A stretch of DNA of 64,000 nucleotides from Paraconiothyrium sp. Pb-2020 (lineage: Eukaryota > Ascomycota > Dothideomycetes > Pleosporales > Didymosphaeriaceae), in contig JAJUBI010000002.1 of the NCBI GenBank assembly GCA_022419385.1, forward strand, positions 3,224,001-3,288,000. Direction: 5' to 3'. Below, in pieces: positions 1 through 12,089 of the stretch. The notes under the pieces were generated by a model, which was not told the DNA's origin, searched no databases, and was given only the letters and a program-made list of their open reading frames with translations. A program made the translations under genes and the position numbers. Position 1 is the stretch's first letter; the number at the start of each line of letters is the position of its first letter.

Positions 1-673
1 CAGTTGGCGTGGGAAGTACCGGAGACGCAGGCACTCCATTAGTAGAGCCAACGGAAGTAGTAGAAGGTTCCTGCACCGTGGTCTCGACGGAAGTTGGCGT
101 AAGAATGGATGCTGGGGATCCTCCAGTGGAGCCAACGCTCGACATCGAAGGTGATGCTTCGCTCGATACTGACGGCACTGGTTCTTGTGACGAAGCGGAA
201 GATGATGTGGGCAGAATAGGATCCGATGGTACGGGTTGGGTCGAGCCAACTTCGGTGTTCGATGATTCTTGCGAAGGAATCTCCACAGAAGGTGTGGTGG
301 GGGCTGCTTCCGATGCAGAGTCCCCTTGACTAGTGATTGGTGAAGGCGAGACTATGACGGTCTCAGCGCTTTCTGAAGATGAAGGGCGCAAATGCCATAG
401 CGATTCGAATATGTCCGATACATCCCGTGATTGCGACTGGTCGGGACTGGGTGTCGAACTAGGAGGCAGAACCAAATCGGACGTTGCTTCTGGTGGTGTT
501 GCCGGTTCGGTCGTGTTCGCAAACTGTCGTTTGACATGCCGCGGGAAGTAGTACCGTGGGCGCATGTTGGTTTGTTGTGGACCGGCTGGCAGAGCGTCTG
601 CCGTGGCCACCATCGGACCAGCCATGCTGGAAACGAAAAGGGCCAGGGCCCATGTTGTCGTAGATCGCGGCAT
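1..673 (-). CDS. Secreted Ser/Thr/Pro-rich (mucin-like) protein, 5' part
   Basis: The frame opens at the ATG at 673-671 and stays open to the left edge (about 224 residues), so the C-terminus is missing. Residues 1 to about 25 form a signal peptide: a short basic start, then WALALFVSSMAG and an Ala-rich cleavage region. A Lys-Arg pair follows at residues 48-49 (HVKRQF), a likely Kex2 processing site. The rest is dominated by Ser, Thr, Pro and Glu, with imperfect repeats around SVGSTGGSPAS and SVGSTNGVPAS, as expected of a heavily O-glycosylated wall or surface protein. Whether it ends in a GPI signal or a transmembrane helix cannot be seen. A signalling mucin or a wall protein are both possible. 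The function is not identified; the secretory nature is the firm part. Confidence 0.7.
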   Translation of the reverse strand, partial: MPRSTTTWALALFVSSMAGPMVATADALPAGPQQTNMRPRYYFPRHVKRQFANTTEPATPPEATSDLVLPPSSTPSPDQSQSRDVSDIFESLWHLRPSSSESAETVIVSPSPITSQGDSASEAAPTTPSVEIPSQESSNTEVGSTQPVPSDPILPTSSSASSQEPVPSVSSEASPSMSSVGSTGGSPASILTPTSVETTVQEPSTTSVGSTNGVPASPVLPTPT

Positions 674-3600
674 ATTTACTATTATCTTCAATCACTAAGG
701 CCTAATGTGTATTGTATCCCGAGGGTATCCAAGTTCAGAAAGCGAATCTAATCACGTCAGACGAGCTTCAGCAATGCATTGGAGTACGTACTGCAGGGTG
801 CTATTCAAACGAGTGGACTTGACGAATCAAGGGTAAAAATCTAATGAATGGACCTGCGCGGGGGTTAGAAGACTGCACTCTTGCAGCAACAAGGCGCCTG
901 GGGAGACTCACTAAGCTGGCAGTACAGCTAGAAGGATGACGAAGCTCTGAGCAGTGCAGATGCCGGGTCGAGGCGAGTAAAACAGTCGTCAAGTCGGCCT
1001 ATGCCGTCATGTTTGGACGAGCGGTTCCTGGGTTCTCGAGGACAACTGCCAGTGCCACGGCAGTGGACTGTAGCGTCGTCTCAACGAGGCGCTGACACAC
1101 GGCGAGCTGTCAATGAGCAGTGTAGGCGCAACAAAGACTTGGGCGCAGCAAGTTCTTCGCGAGATGAGCGTGGCTTGGTCTGGGTATCGTCGCACACAAA
1201 GAATATGTCGATTCGCGGGTTTGTTCCTGATCGACGGGCTCCGTGCCCGTTGAGAAGGGTCCGGGGGGACTTGATGGAAGCGGACTGCGGTGAATGAGCG
1301 GCGGCGGGGTGTTGGATCGCTGAAGCACGAAGAAAGTCGAATTGCAGCGCGACGGACGAAGAGAGCGTGAGCCCGAGGGCAGTCGTAAGCAGGGGTTCGT
1401 AAGGAGGGAGAGGCGACGGGAGGAAGAGCGACGGAGGACTGCGACGGCGGAAGAGGAGCACACAGCACGGCGACAAGCGCTGTTGTGCAGGCCGGTCGAG
1501 GATTGTCGAGAGGTGAGGAGAGGGTGGTGGGTCGGCAAGGCGGTGGTAAGGAAGGGAGAGGAGAGTGAGACTAGCACAACGGCGAGCAGCGCGCCCAGGC
1601 CTCGCGGACAGAGTTTCGCCAAATGAGCTTGAGCAGGGGGCCGCCAGAACAGCGAGTCGCTAGCAGCGGTGCCTTGCGGAGTCGTGCTCCAAACGGGAGC
1701 CCTAGGCTCGGCCACGCCCTCAGAGCGGGAAATTCGGGGCGCCGCTTTTCGACCGCGCAAAATAGAGCAGCGGCGCTTCGCCGGCAGCGCCTGTGAGCAC
1801 GCAACAACGAGAGCCGCCAGAGCTGCGGTCGCTGGCACAGAAGTCGCCGCGGCGGGCAGGCAGCGGACACAGGGCCTGGTGTGGGCGGGCGCCCGTCCTG
1901 TACTCCGTGCGGGAGCAGGTGATTTCCACCTGGTCGCAGTGTGCGCCGCCAGCGTGTTTCGCGGGAGCAGGCTGTGTCCAGACACGCACGCAAGGATCCC
2001 CTGCCGGGCCCAATATCGCCGGCAGCGCACCTGCAGCGCGAACCTCAGGGCCCGACGCCGCACTCTCAGTACGAATACAGCACTGCCTCTGCCGCTCGCC
2101 AGGCCTGCGTGCCCGCGGCGACTTTGCGCGCTCGCCATGGTGTCTCCCGCCGCGCAGAGCCTGGAGGAGTCGCCCTCTGCGAGTGCCGCTACTTCCCCGT
2201 CCTGAGGCCCGTCGCCCCTGCTTCATTTCGGGAGAGCGCCACTGCCCCCTCGTGCTCCCACCACGCACGCCCGCCGTTGCTCACCGCGACGGCTGCTTGC
2301 CATCCGCCATCCACGATGCACCTCCATCTATCTTTTGATTGACCTGCGTCCTCCGCCCGCCGCGCAATTCGTGCGCCTGCTGCGAGTGGCCGCTCGACAG
2401 AGCACGCGGGGCGCTGGCCGCGCTTCTCCTCCCGGCTGACATGTCGATATCGACGTGCCGCCAGCCCATGCCTCGCCCAATCTGCAGCTGCGACTTCTGC
2501 CGGCATGCGACCAACACGCTGCTACCAGCGCCATCTACTGCCAGCCTCAACTCGGTCACCTTCGATATATCGATCGCTGTCATGCTCGCGCGTTTATGCT
2601 CTATTGCTTCGTATCCTAGCGGCGGGAGAGCGACGGACACCATGACTATCGACAATCTGAAACCAACCTTTGCCGTACTGAGCGCTCTTTTGCCTGTGCG
2701 ACCACGAACGCCCGTTTGAGCCCACCTGGCCAGGTGCTTGGTGGTTTGCTGTGTACTTGTGGCAGCTGAGCTCCACCTCGTTCATTTCCTGTGCTGACTA
2801 CTCTCAACGCCGGTTCCGTTTCACCATCCATTTTCCCATCCGCGTCCCATCGTTTCATTGCGAGCTTTCGATAACAGGGCGAGAACAACAATAAGAGGTT
2901 ACACATGACGACGGCAAGACTCCGCGGCCTTTGAACGTCTTCTCTTTCAATTCGACAGCTGCTTGTTTCAGATTCGTGTTGCGGCACATCTGCGCCACAT
3001 CCCGATCTTCATCGTCACATTAGTCCGGTGGTCGACTACCTTCGCTCAAGCATGACTGTATTTCAAGACTCGTGAAGTTGATTCTAAGTTGGATGACTAT
3101 TCTCTAGAACCAAATAATGATGCCGGTACGCTATGCATTCGGCTAGCCACATTGGCGTCTATCGACGCAGCTATCTTTATCGCCGTGTCCATAAACTTTC
3201 AAAATATACTCACTATCTCGGTAAACAAAACGCTTTCGATTTTCCTGAGGTCATGTTCACGAGTCGGTCAGTTCATGAGATGGGCGAAGCAGCTATTGGT
3301 CTCTCATTCGAGCGTCCGCATCACGTCGGCTCCCCACACAGCGTTTGCAGTTAGCGTGTACCGGTCACCAGAACCGCCAGACGGTAGCAGTACCAAAATG
3401 TGTTTGCGCGCGGCATGTCGGTGTTCAACAACTCCGTGGTCCAGTGGAATTCATGGGACGACTAAGTTGAGCACACATCTGGGCAGTATATCATCAGCAT
3501 GACAGCCGTAGTCCGAGTCAACCTGTGCTGAGAAGCACAACGGACGACTCTATGGCGGTTCCTGTATCCCATTTCATGTACCTTTACACGCGCTGCTCGC

Positions 3601-6600
3601 CCAGCTTCTACCGCGATCTTCTCTTTGCGACTGAGGTCAGCATGGCTTGTCGTCAGGTTTTAAAACAAATTGCTTATAGCGCATGAACGTTTCGAAACAC
3701 GACAATCTATCACACACTGTCACCATGCTACCGAGCGGCAGTCGATGTATTATATCTGGTTTCGAGTCGATAGGACCTTTCTCTGCGAGTCATATCAGCC
3801 TTGGCTATGAGTAAATCATCCTAAAGCCCTGGCTACCCCCCGTCAGCCCTGTACCTTCACTCAATCCTTTTTTCCTTGTTTCGTTTCGCCCAGACACAGA
3901 CGCATAAACAGCGGCACGTTGGTACCCACTAGCGATCAACAGCCGCATAATCTCGCCGTCGTCGATATACACTCTAGTTGTCCATGCCGCTTCAGCAGTT
4001 CGCCGCGCTCGAGAGCACATGATGCTCGCATGATTATGGGGTTGTGGGGTGAAGTTTGCGCGTTCAGACGATCAGGGCCACTCTTACACAATATGGGCTA
4101 TGTATCCAATTCGCCTTACCGTCTATGTACTTTTAGGATCGTCAAGATTCGCACATGGCTGGTCCTTTCATTGCCCTGCGCAAAGGCGGCAGTCGCACTC
4201 GAGCCAGCGAGACTGCACGATATGTTTTGCTTGCTTCCACGTGTGGCGCTTTGGTATCACAAGTGCGCACTTAAGCGCGTTTACCAAACATTTTCAGCCT
4301 AGTCGATTCCATCAATTGCCGCCGACCGCAAGGCAACATTACCGAAATGAGCATGCAAGGACGTGTAAGGAAAACCCAACACACGACCCACTGTACAGCA
4401 TTTCTAGGACCCCGATGTGCTTTTCCGAGCCCAACAACAGACTAGCCCACAGCCCATCGCAACCTTTGCATTCCCAGCCCTACAGTACACCACCACCTCA
4501 TACAATATGCACTGCCGGCCATCCTGCGAACCCACATACAGTACAGCGCCCACGCCAGCGATACCCGTTGTGGCTGGCGCGTGTATATTTGGTACGGTTG
4601 GCATTAGCAGCATAGCCGACGGCGCGCCTGCATGGCCCCGCGCGCCGCATGCGAACCACGCGGTTTCTGCCTTTAGCATCCCGAGCTTAACCACGGGAGA
4701 GCACCCGACTATGAGCGATGACGTGAGCAGCCAATGTCAATAACCCGCTCGTCGGACTGCAGCGTCAGCGTGGATATCCAGTGCACTCTTTGTCTCTCTC
4801 ATCTCGAAGAATGAAACCCTTCATCTTGGATAAACTTCGCATGAGATCTCCAATGTGGGTGGATGGGTCCAACACTAGACAGGCCTAGCTCATAAGGCTA
4901 CGCCTCAGAATCCAATATTATGCTTCCCCATCGAGAGACCCCTATCTGCATTCGTCCATCGAGTATTGAAAGCCCTCACGCAATGGGAAGCGTTGTTTCG
5001 CGCTGTGCCTCTTCCACCGGCCTCCTTACTCGTGGGGGAGGTCGTGTGCGATCGTCGGATCTTGTCAAACCCAGTGCTGCTTTTCGCAGGCCCGGGGGTG
5101 TCTAGGCAAGAGCGGGATGGTGCATGTACACACGGTGGTGTAGAATGCCATGGTGATGAGGTGAGACAGCTGCGCATGTAGGCGCTGTGAGGAGGAGTCT
5201 GGTGCTTACGCAGGATAGACCTGTGTGAAAGTGCTTCGCTTGCACGTACAGACTGAGGAACAATGTGGGGATGGGAGATGTGACAGGACGTGTGTGGACG
5301 TCGCTCATCGAACTGTATGGGTGTGTAGTAGACTGTAATTCCACGTCCACGAGTGTACATGTACATATGAATGAGTGCATCATAAATACTATGCAAAGCA
5401 GACATACACAGTTGCAGTAGTGAGCAGTCTTATGTCCGAGTATTGTTGGTTGGGATGCGTCGCAGGAAAGTAAGTGCTGGGACATAACAATCACAAAGTC
5501 ATACGACCACTACAGCTAGACATGTTGCTACATACCTTAGCTACCTACATGAATGGAACCGCATTGCTTGACTCTTCGTAGCTACTTGGACATGGTATAC
5601 TCAGGTGTTGATCCAGGTGTGGTCTCTCCACCAAATGCCCTCCTCTTCACAATGACGTTGACCTACACGTCGAACCGCAGAAGGCTTACTCTATGAGTGT
5701 TCCACAGTGGCGAAAACAAAACCTTTACCGCAGCAGCAGCACGGTCGCGTTCACTATCTTTCTTACCTTGCTACCCTTCCTACAAACTCAGGAAAGGTTG
5801 TAATCATGGATAGTCCGAGCTGTGGTACGCTTCGAATATATTGTGTACTACGCGTCGTGCATGGAAAGTCTGTTCTATCCGTCTATGTGAGCTAGGTCCC
5901 TTCGATACCGCGGAAGAGCATTTTGCTAAACTTCTGAAGCTTGCATGTTTGTGGAATTCTGTCTTATTCATGACGACCAAGCTATTACGCATTTCTGACG
6001 ACAAGTTTGAGACTTTGCTCGAGGAAGAAGCTATTCCAATATCATACGCCAGCAAAAGGTGCTGTAGAAGTTACTGTTAGCTTGGTAGAATCTGCAGGTT
6101 ACCCTTGAAATGGCGCACTCTGTGGGCGTGATGAACCAGTACTTGAATCAGTGAGACATTTCCTAGAGGCATGATACTGCTTAAAGAGCGATGTCCCGGT
6201 GCATTGAAGGAGTATAGAATGGTGGGATGGGGACAAGTGCACAATGTCTACCTTATTAGCTATAGTAGTTGTTGTGTTCTCAGTGCAGAATTACGGGTAT
6301 AGACTCATGCTTGGTATCCGATCCTTTGCTTGTGTAAATCAAGAAGTTCTTGAGTGCCCTTTATTCTTTCTTCGTGTGCTTCTTTTCCTCCATTGCTGCA
6401 TTTGGGAGCTGGAATACACACTGTACGTCTTATATGAGCGCTATGGGACAAATCGAGACCTCGTAACGTACGTTTTGATTGCCCATACCCATACTTGGAA
6501 CAAACCATCTTGCCAGAACGCCCTAATGACGGACGCACATTCGAGGGACATACAGGCATCGTCTTTTCTGTTTGACGCATCTAGTCCACTCAACAACCGC

Positions 6601-7416
6601 GTCGCATTCACCAAGCATCGACACCCAGAATTCTACTTCGATCTTCCATTTCATATCAACACAAGACTTTCTCGCCGCCTAATACTCTTCGACTACCAAT
6701 TCCGCGTGTCCCAACTTGACAGTCAAACCTCGCATTGTCCCACTTCCTATAACTACTCTCACCTCCAAGCACCAAGATCATGCGCTCCTACCCCCTTATC
6801 GATAGCGATAAACTGCTCAATCGTCTAATTTTCGGATGAGCCAGCCCATGCATGCTATCGGTACTCCGTGATTTGAAACGTCGGACTTCGCAGCTCCCCT
6901 AATGCAGGGCAGAGTAAGCACAACATCCGAACACGTGATAAGGAGCGGAACAAGCTTTCTCGTGACTGACTTTGATAACCAGGTTCGTCGACAGCATATG
7001 GGGAGTGATACGAGGTTGTGGGATTGAGGTGGAGCGAAATAGGAGTGGTAGAACAGGGTGTTGAGAAGGCACGGAGCAGTGTAAGTACTGCAGGTCCATG
7101 TCTCCATAGCACTCAATCAGCACGGGAACTGGATGTCAGGCCCTCAAAAGAACAAGTCAAAGAGTATCAGGTGCCCAACATCTAGATATATCGTTGCTGC
7201 GTCTTGTTTGGGCCGAATGTCAAGCACCAATCCTAGAACAAGGGACTTTAGAGGGTTTCAGAAAACGTACAATTCTTCTACATCTCCATTGGTGTCAAGC
7301 ACTCCTTCATCATGACTAAATCTACTCGTCCTTACACCCCGCCATTCACCCATTTCCCCTTTCCCTATCCAAGACTATCTGACTTCTAGGCAAACCCTTT
7401 ACACCCTACTATATCC
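674..7416. other. Gene-poor intergenic block (6.7 kb) with GC-rich core
   Basis: No reading frame here looks like a protein. Open frames at about 1000-2720 overlap one another on both strands and are Arg/Ser/Ala/Pro-rich, which is what a GC-rich stretch gives by chance. The rest (about 3000-7400) is AT-richer and holds only short frames. The block separates the secreted-protein start at 673 from the 3' end of the glutamate-kinase gene. It could contain a long promoter, long 5' leader exons or noncoding RNA. I recognise no tRNA, transposon or tandem repeat in it. Confidence 0.5.
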
Positions 7417-9056
7417 TCAATGCACATCCACCCCCACACCTCCTTCCACATTCGAGCTCCTCCCGGCGCTCGGAGTATTCGGCCTACTCTTCTCAATCCC
7501 AAAGAACGCAATATTCTCCCTCAGCGCCACGTACTCGCTATCTGCATAGCCCAACGCATCATGAATCTGGGTGCTGTGCAGCCCCTTTATCCTCTTAATC
7601 TCACTCGCCGAGTAGTTCACCACTGCACGCCCGATTTCAAAGGGAGCAGGGTCGTGCAACTCGAACAGCGGCGGCGTGGTAATTGAGGACGAGGACATGG
7701 AGTGGGTGAGAGCGGGATGCGTGTAAGGCGCGTGACCGGAATTGAGGACCGGATGGGCGGCTGTCCGCGAAGGGACGGGAGCGATGGGTGGGGCGGCTTT
7801 TGGGGTGACTTTGGGACTGGCGGCTGGAAGGCGCTTCACAACTACGACGCGGACGGCTTCTTGTTGGGCGAAGTGGCCGTCTACGTCGACGATGCCGACG
7901 GGGAGGAGGCCAGCTTTGTCAGAGAGCGCTTTCCATGCGCCGTTGTCGATGTATATCGTTCCGTGCGGAGCGAGGCCATGCAGGATCCAGAAGTAGCGGT
8001 CGCGGATAGGATGGGCGATGGGAAGGAAACGGGTGTGGAGGGGCACCTGTTCGGTGTCGAGCTGTGGTGATGGTGACCGAGCAGGTGTAGCTTGGGTATT
8101 GGAAGAAACGTCATGGGTAGAATTGTGTAGGTTCAGGTTGGCCGTTTGCGAAAGCGGCATGCCGTCGTCTTGGAAGTTCGTCATGCTGTTGCGGCTCGAT
8201 ATGCGTGTTGGTCTCTGTGCTTCGGCGTGCTTGATAATTGCGACAATGTTCCCAGGTTTGCTTGACTTTGTGATGATAGTCGTAACGCCCGCGCTCGTTG
8301 CCAACCGTGCTGCAACGATCTTTGTGCTCATGCCTCCCGTCCCTAATGATGAGCCGGCACTGCTGACGTCCACTTCTAGGTCTGCGATATCCTCGACCAC
8401 TTCTATAGGCTTCGCATTTGGGTTCTTACGCGGATTTGTATCGTAGAGACAATCGACGTCTGTCATTAGGAAGAGATAGTCGGCTTGCACCATGCCAGCT
8501 GTGATGGCGCTTAACGTATCATTGTCACCAAATTTGATTTCTGTAACAGCCAGCGTGTCGTTCTCATTCACGATTGGTATGACGCCCATGTGTAGCAGCT
8601 CAAAAAAAGTGTTCTGCGCATTCTGGTATTGTGTCCGATCCGCGATGTCGTTTCGTGTGAGCAGTATTTGCGCAATTGGTTGCCGCATATGCCCGAAAAG
8701 CTGATCCCAGAGGCTCATGAGCCTGCTTTGGCCAATAGCAGCGAGCGCCTGCACCTGTGGGAGGTGCTTCGGTCGTCTATCGAGGTCCATTCTGCGGAGG
8801 CCCACGCCAATGGCGCCCGAGGAGACGAGGACCACGCGGTGGCCATCCTTGTGGAGTTTTACGGCGGTCTCGACAATCACACTGAGGATGGAAAGTAACG
8901 GCTCGTGTGTCTTCTCGTCGACAATCGACGAGGTGCCTGTATCGCATTGGTAAGTCATTCTAAGCTCTGTGAATGTGTGGTAGGGTGTACAGGAAATATA
9001 CCGAGTTTGATGACAATGGTGAGTTGTCCCGGGTGCTTCTTCATGTGAAATGCCAT
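7417..9056 (-). CDS. PRO1: Glutamate 5-kinase
   Basis: It phosphorylates glutamate with ATP to gamma-glutamyl phosphate, the first and usually feedback-controlled step of proline synthesis in the cytosol. Exons are 9056-9002 and 8936-7417, with a 65-nt GT-AG intron at 8937-9001. The join turns LTIVIKLG plus TSSIVDE into the unbroken nucleotide-binding start of the amino-acid kinase fold. The predicted protein is 524 aa. VLVSSGAIGVG, LLTRNDI, PIVNENDT, FGDNDTLSA and LMTDVDCLYD are hallmark kinase motifs. The C-terminal part (TIYIDNGAWKAL, LLPVGIVDVDG, IGRAVVNYSASEI) is a PUA domain interrupted by a Pro/Ala/Ser-rich insert, which lengthens it beyond yeast Pro1 (about 428 aa). The chosen start is the ATG giving MAFHMKKHPGQ; a longer in-frame start exists upstream. 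It is divergent from ATP23. Confidence 0.93.
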
Positions 9057-9345
9057 GCTGGGCTTCTCTTTTCCACCAGGGCCCCAGTTGTATAAGTATG
9101 CGCGGTATATGGGCGTGTTAATTGCGCTTCTTTGTGAACTGGCTGCTATGACTGCATGAGGGCAATAAATGGCTTCCCCACCGCCTATGCACGCACCCAA
9201 TCAGAACTGCCGATCATCGCCGCATACCATCTTTTTGCGGGAAAGCAGCACGGCCGCGCCCTTTGCCCGTCGCAACGTTCACGCTCTATAGGGTTTCCGT
9301 CACGCACAGCTCTCTCCGACGGCAGACCGGCACAGCATCCCGGAC
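9057..9345. promoter_or_regulatory. Shared promoter region of PRO1 and ATP23
   Basis: The 289 bp between the two start codons must hold both promoters and both 5' leaders, because the genes point away from each other. I see no convincing TATA box. The assignment rests on gene arrangement only. Confidence 0.5.
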
Positions 9346-10316
9346 ATGTCGAAGCAAGAAGACGCGCCGGATGGCGTGCCCAATGCTGCGAGCGCGAAAC
9401 CGCCCCCGAGGCCAGAAGCACCCAAGCTCGACCCCGTATACTACACATGGAGCAGCACCTTTGCTATTCTGATGGGTCGCTATGTGACCGGCAACCGCGA
9501 TGTTCCCCTGGAGCGCAAATACTTTGAAGAGATGGATGCCATAAAAGCAGAATCGTACTGCAAGCGCTGCGAAACCAGTCGCGACTACCTCCTTCAATAC
9601 TCGCCCATAATAAAGTTCATGAAGGACGAGGTGGCAAAGCTGGGCGGCGATCTCAACGAAAAAAATATACATTGCAGGATGTGCACGGCGGAGCAGAGCG
9701 GAGGATTCCATGTCGACCATGGCATTATGCTTTGTGCGAACAAGTTTCGGAATCGCGGACACCAGGAGGACACAATGGCGCATGAGATGGTACACGCATG
9801 GGATCATCTGAAGTTCAAGGTCGAGGACAACAATTTGAGACATCAGGCCTGCTTGGAGGTACGTCGAGTCATGTTTTTCGCCATGTTTCCTCCCCTCTGG
9901 CTATCTAATACCTCTTGTCTCTTGCCCATGAGACAAGGGATACAAAGCCCAGGAAAATCAATAGCACTTGCGTTTTCCAACTGCGAGAGTTTGCCCATCA
10001 GTCTCCGCATGGGAAACGTGGTGCCACATAATCTCTGATTCTTGGACGGCCATCCTCCCTTCAAGCTTCCAACACTAATCTCCTCCAGATCCGTGCCTCC
10101 ACCCTCTCCGGCGAATGCCGCTTCACTCGCGAATTTTTCACGAAGAACCAATGGCGCATAACAGAACAATTGCAAAACTGTGTGCGGCGCCGCGCAACGC
10201 TGTCCATGATGGCTCGCCCCGGCATCAAAGACGACGTGCACGCCGCTAGAATCGTGAACGAGGTGTGGGATAGCTGCTTCAATGACACGAGACCTTTCGA
10301 CGAGATATACCGGTAA
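9346..10316 (+). CDS. ATP23: Mitochondrial inner membrane protease Atp23
   Basis: Atp23 is a zinc metalloprotease of the intermembrane space. It matures the mitochondrially encoded Atp6 precursor and acts as a chaperone for assembly of the Fo sector of ATP synthase. Exons are 9346-9858 and 10089-10316, giving 246 aa (yeast Atp23 is 227). The HExxH zinc motif is HEMVH at residues 146-150, with the usual following Asp. Upstream are cysteine pairs (CKRC, CRMC), and the C-terminal exon (ECRFTREF, CVRRRA, CFNDTRPFDEIY) is typical of the family. The intron (9859-10088) is 230 nt, by far the longest clear intron here, and its first part stays open in frame, so an unspliced read would falsely extend exon 1. 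The start at 9346 is the first ATG after the shared promoter. Confidence 0.93.
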
Positions 10317-10807
10317 CTGTTTGGGGCCGGTGTACCTGCATACTTGTAAGATCTGTAGAACAGAAGGAGCATTGGGTTTTGGTTTTGTGCATAGCGATGG
10401 GCGTTGGAACACCATTAGGGCTTGTAATCCTCACTCTTGGATCTGAACACACCATGAAGTTAGCAGGGTACTGGCAACACTTGCGAGTGAAAAGCCGAGC
10501 CAAGTTCGTTTGTCGTGGAGCATGTGTTTATCAGATCCGAGTATACGACGCTGCAGGAAGCTGGTAGGCTCTGCCCAAGCACGAACGCTAATGATCCTCC
10601 GCTAAGACGCCCCCTCAGCATATTATTGACCGTCCCAGGGAAGATTCGCAATCCAGCATCGCATTTCTAGCTCTCCACACGATTAGTCTCACAGCTGTAG
10701 TCATGACGACATCGATATCCGCTCACTGAAGCACCACCAAAGTGCCTGCAAGCTAATAACCGCGAACCTAATGCTCCTGAAAATGCGCCTATTCGACACA
10801 AATTACC
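10317..10807. other. Intergenic, nothing recognised
   Basis: This 491-bp gap lies between the Atp23 stop and the start of the DUF4336 gene. It holds the 3' untranslated region of one and the promoter of the other. Short frames on the minus strand are antisense to these and show no protein-like pattern. Confidence 0.4.
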
Positions 10808-11705
10808 ATGTCGGACACGCCCAAACAAGTGATTTGTGATATTACCTCTACCCTGACAACATTCACCATGCCCTTCAACCGCTTTGCGCCCCTCGGCTAC
10901 CGCAACTTCGTCGCAGTCGGCAATCGCGCAACAGCGGTCCGCCTCTTCTCGGGCAAAATCCTGCTCCTAAATCCCATCCCCCTTTGCCCCTCCGTTCGAG
11001 AAAAGCTAGACGAACTTGGCGGCGTACACTACGTCGCTGCTGATCTCGGACACCACCTCTCTGTTTCTGATTACACGAAAGTGTGGCCGGATGCTAAGAC
11101 CATCGGGGTGCTGGGGCTAGAAAGGAAAAGGAGCGATGTAAGGTGGGACTTCATCTATGGAGGAGAGGAGGAATTAGGGGAGAGGCCGGAGGAGGCGTTT
11201 GGCTGGAAGGGCGATGTGCAAAGTGTATTGTTTGAAGGGTTTATCACGAGAGCGGTGGCGTGGGTGCATAGGCCGACTGGAACGCTGATAGTCTCGGATT
11301 TGCTGATGAATCTGCCGGCTACGGAGGTATCTCCCGCTTCCTGACACCGAAATGTGCATCGTTCTGATCCGGAAGCAGCAATACACCCCTTCCTCTGCAG
11401 ATCAGGGTATTCTGTCCCGGGAATTCTCCAAGAGAGCACACCCGGGGTCTGTCTGGTTTGATCGGCTTATGTATTATATTGCGAGTGTGGACTACGCGCG
11501 GATGCGGAGCGACGTTAAGGAAGTCGCGGAGTGGGAGTTTGAGAGGATTATCCCGTGTCATGGCGATGTCATTGGGAGTAAGGGGAAAGAGGTTTGGGTT
11601 AAGACGCATCGGTGGTTTCTAGAAGGGAGTGTGAAACCAACCCTATTGAGCAAGGTGGTTCACAAGCCGTTTTTAAAAGCTGTGAGGTGGTTCTTCTTGA
11701 CATAG
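10808..11705 (+). CDS. DUF4336 family protein (metallo-beta-lactamase-like fold)
   Basis: Exons are 10808-11326 and 11406-11705, giving 272 aa. The first exon ends in GAG before a GT donor. The only acceptor that restores the frame is the AG at 11404-11405, since the stronger-looking CAG at 11398-11400 would shift it. The order of conserved blocks fits DUF4336: ITSTLTTFTMPF at the N-terminus, LFSGKILLLNPIPL, HYVAADLGHHLSV, VWPDAKTIGVLGL, TGTLIVSDLLMNLPA, and WEFERIIPCHGDVI near the C-terminus. The family is related to metallo-beta-lactamases but its substrate is unknown. I infer a soluble enzyme-like protein with no signal peptide. The alternative acceptor would truncate the product, so the splice site deserves RNA support. 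Confidence 0.8.
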
Positions 11706-12089
11706 GACTAGTTCAGGGTTGCGAACTGACAGTTGGACCTTATATCAATGGAAGTAGACTTGAAACATTGAAGTGGCGCGTATACCATTCGAAAAACTTT
11801 GCGAGCTGCAATACGGCCAAGACGACAAGCTAGCCACTGTGGAAGCATTGGAAATAACGCATCGATAACATTGTTATGCCTTGGCAACTCTGGCACATTG
11901 GTGTTTGGGTGAGACTTCCCCAGACTGATACCGATTACAAGCGAGTGGTTTTAGGCCGTTTCGCCGGCATCGATGTTTTCCTTCTTCATCTTGCACGATT
12001 CGTCAGCCTCACTTACCAAAACCCAACTCTTTCTTACGAATAGTCGCGGCAACTTACCGTGTTGAATCGCTAACGCAGTCTGTCGATCA
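11706..12089. other. Intergenic, nothing recognised
   Basis: This stretch is downstream of the DUF4336 gene. It contains its 3' untranslated region and the edge of the decayed region that follows. There is no protein-like frame. Confidence 0.4.

Noticed and set aside
1110..2205. Long overlapping open frames on both strands (up to 342 codons)
   Set aside because: The region is GC-rich, frames in all phases are open, and composition is Arg/Ser/Ala/Pro noise with no motifs or intron pattern.
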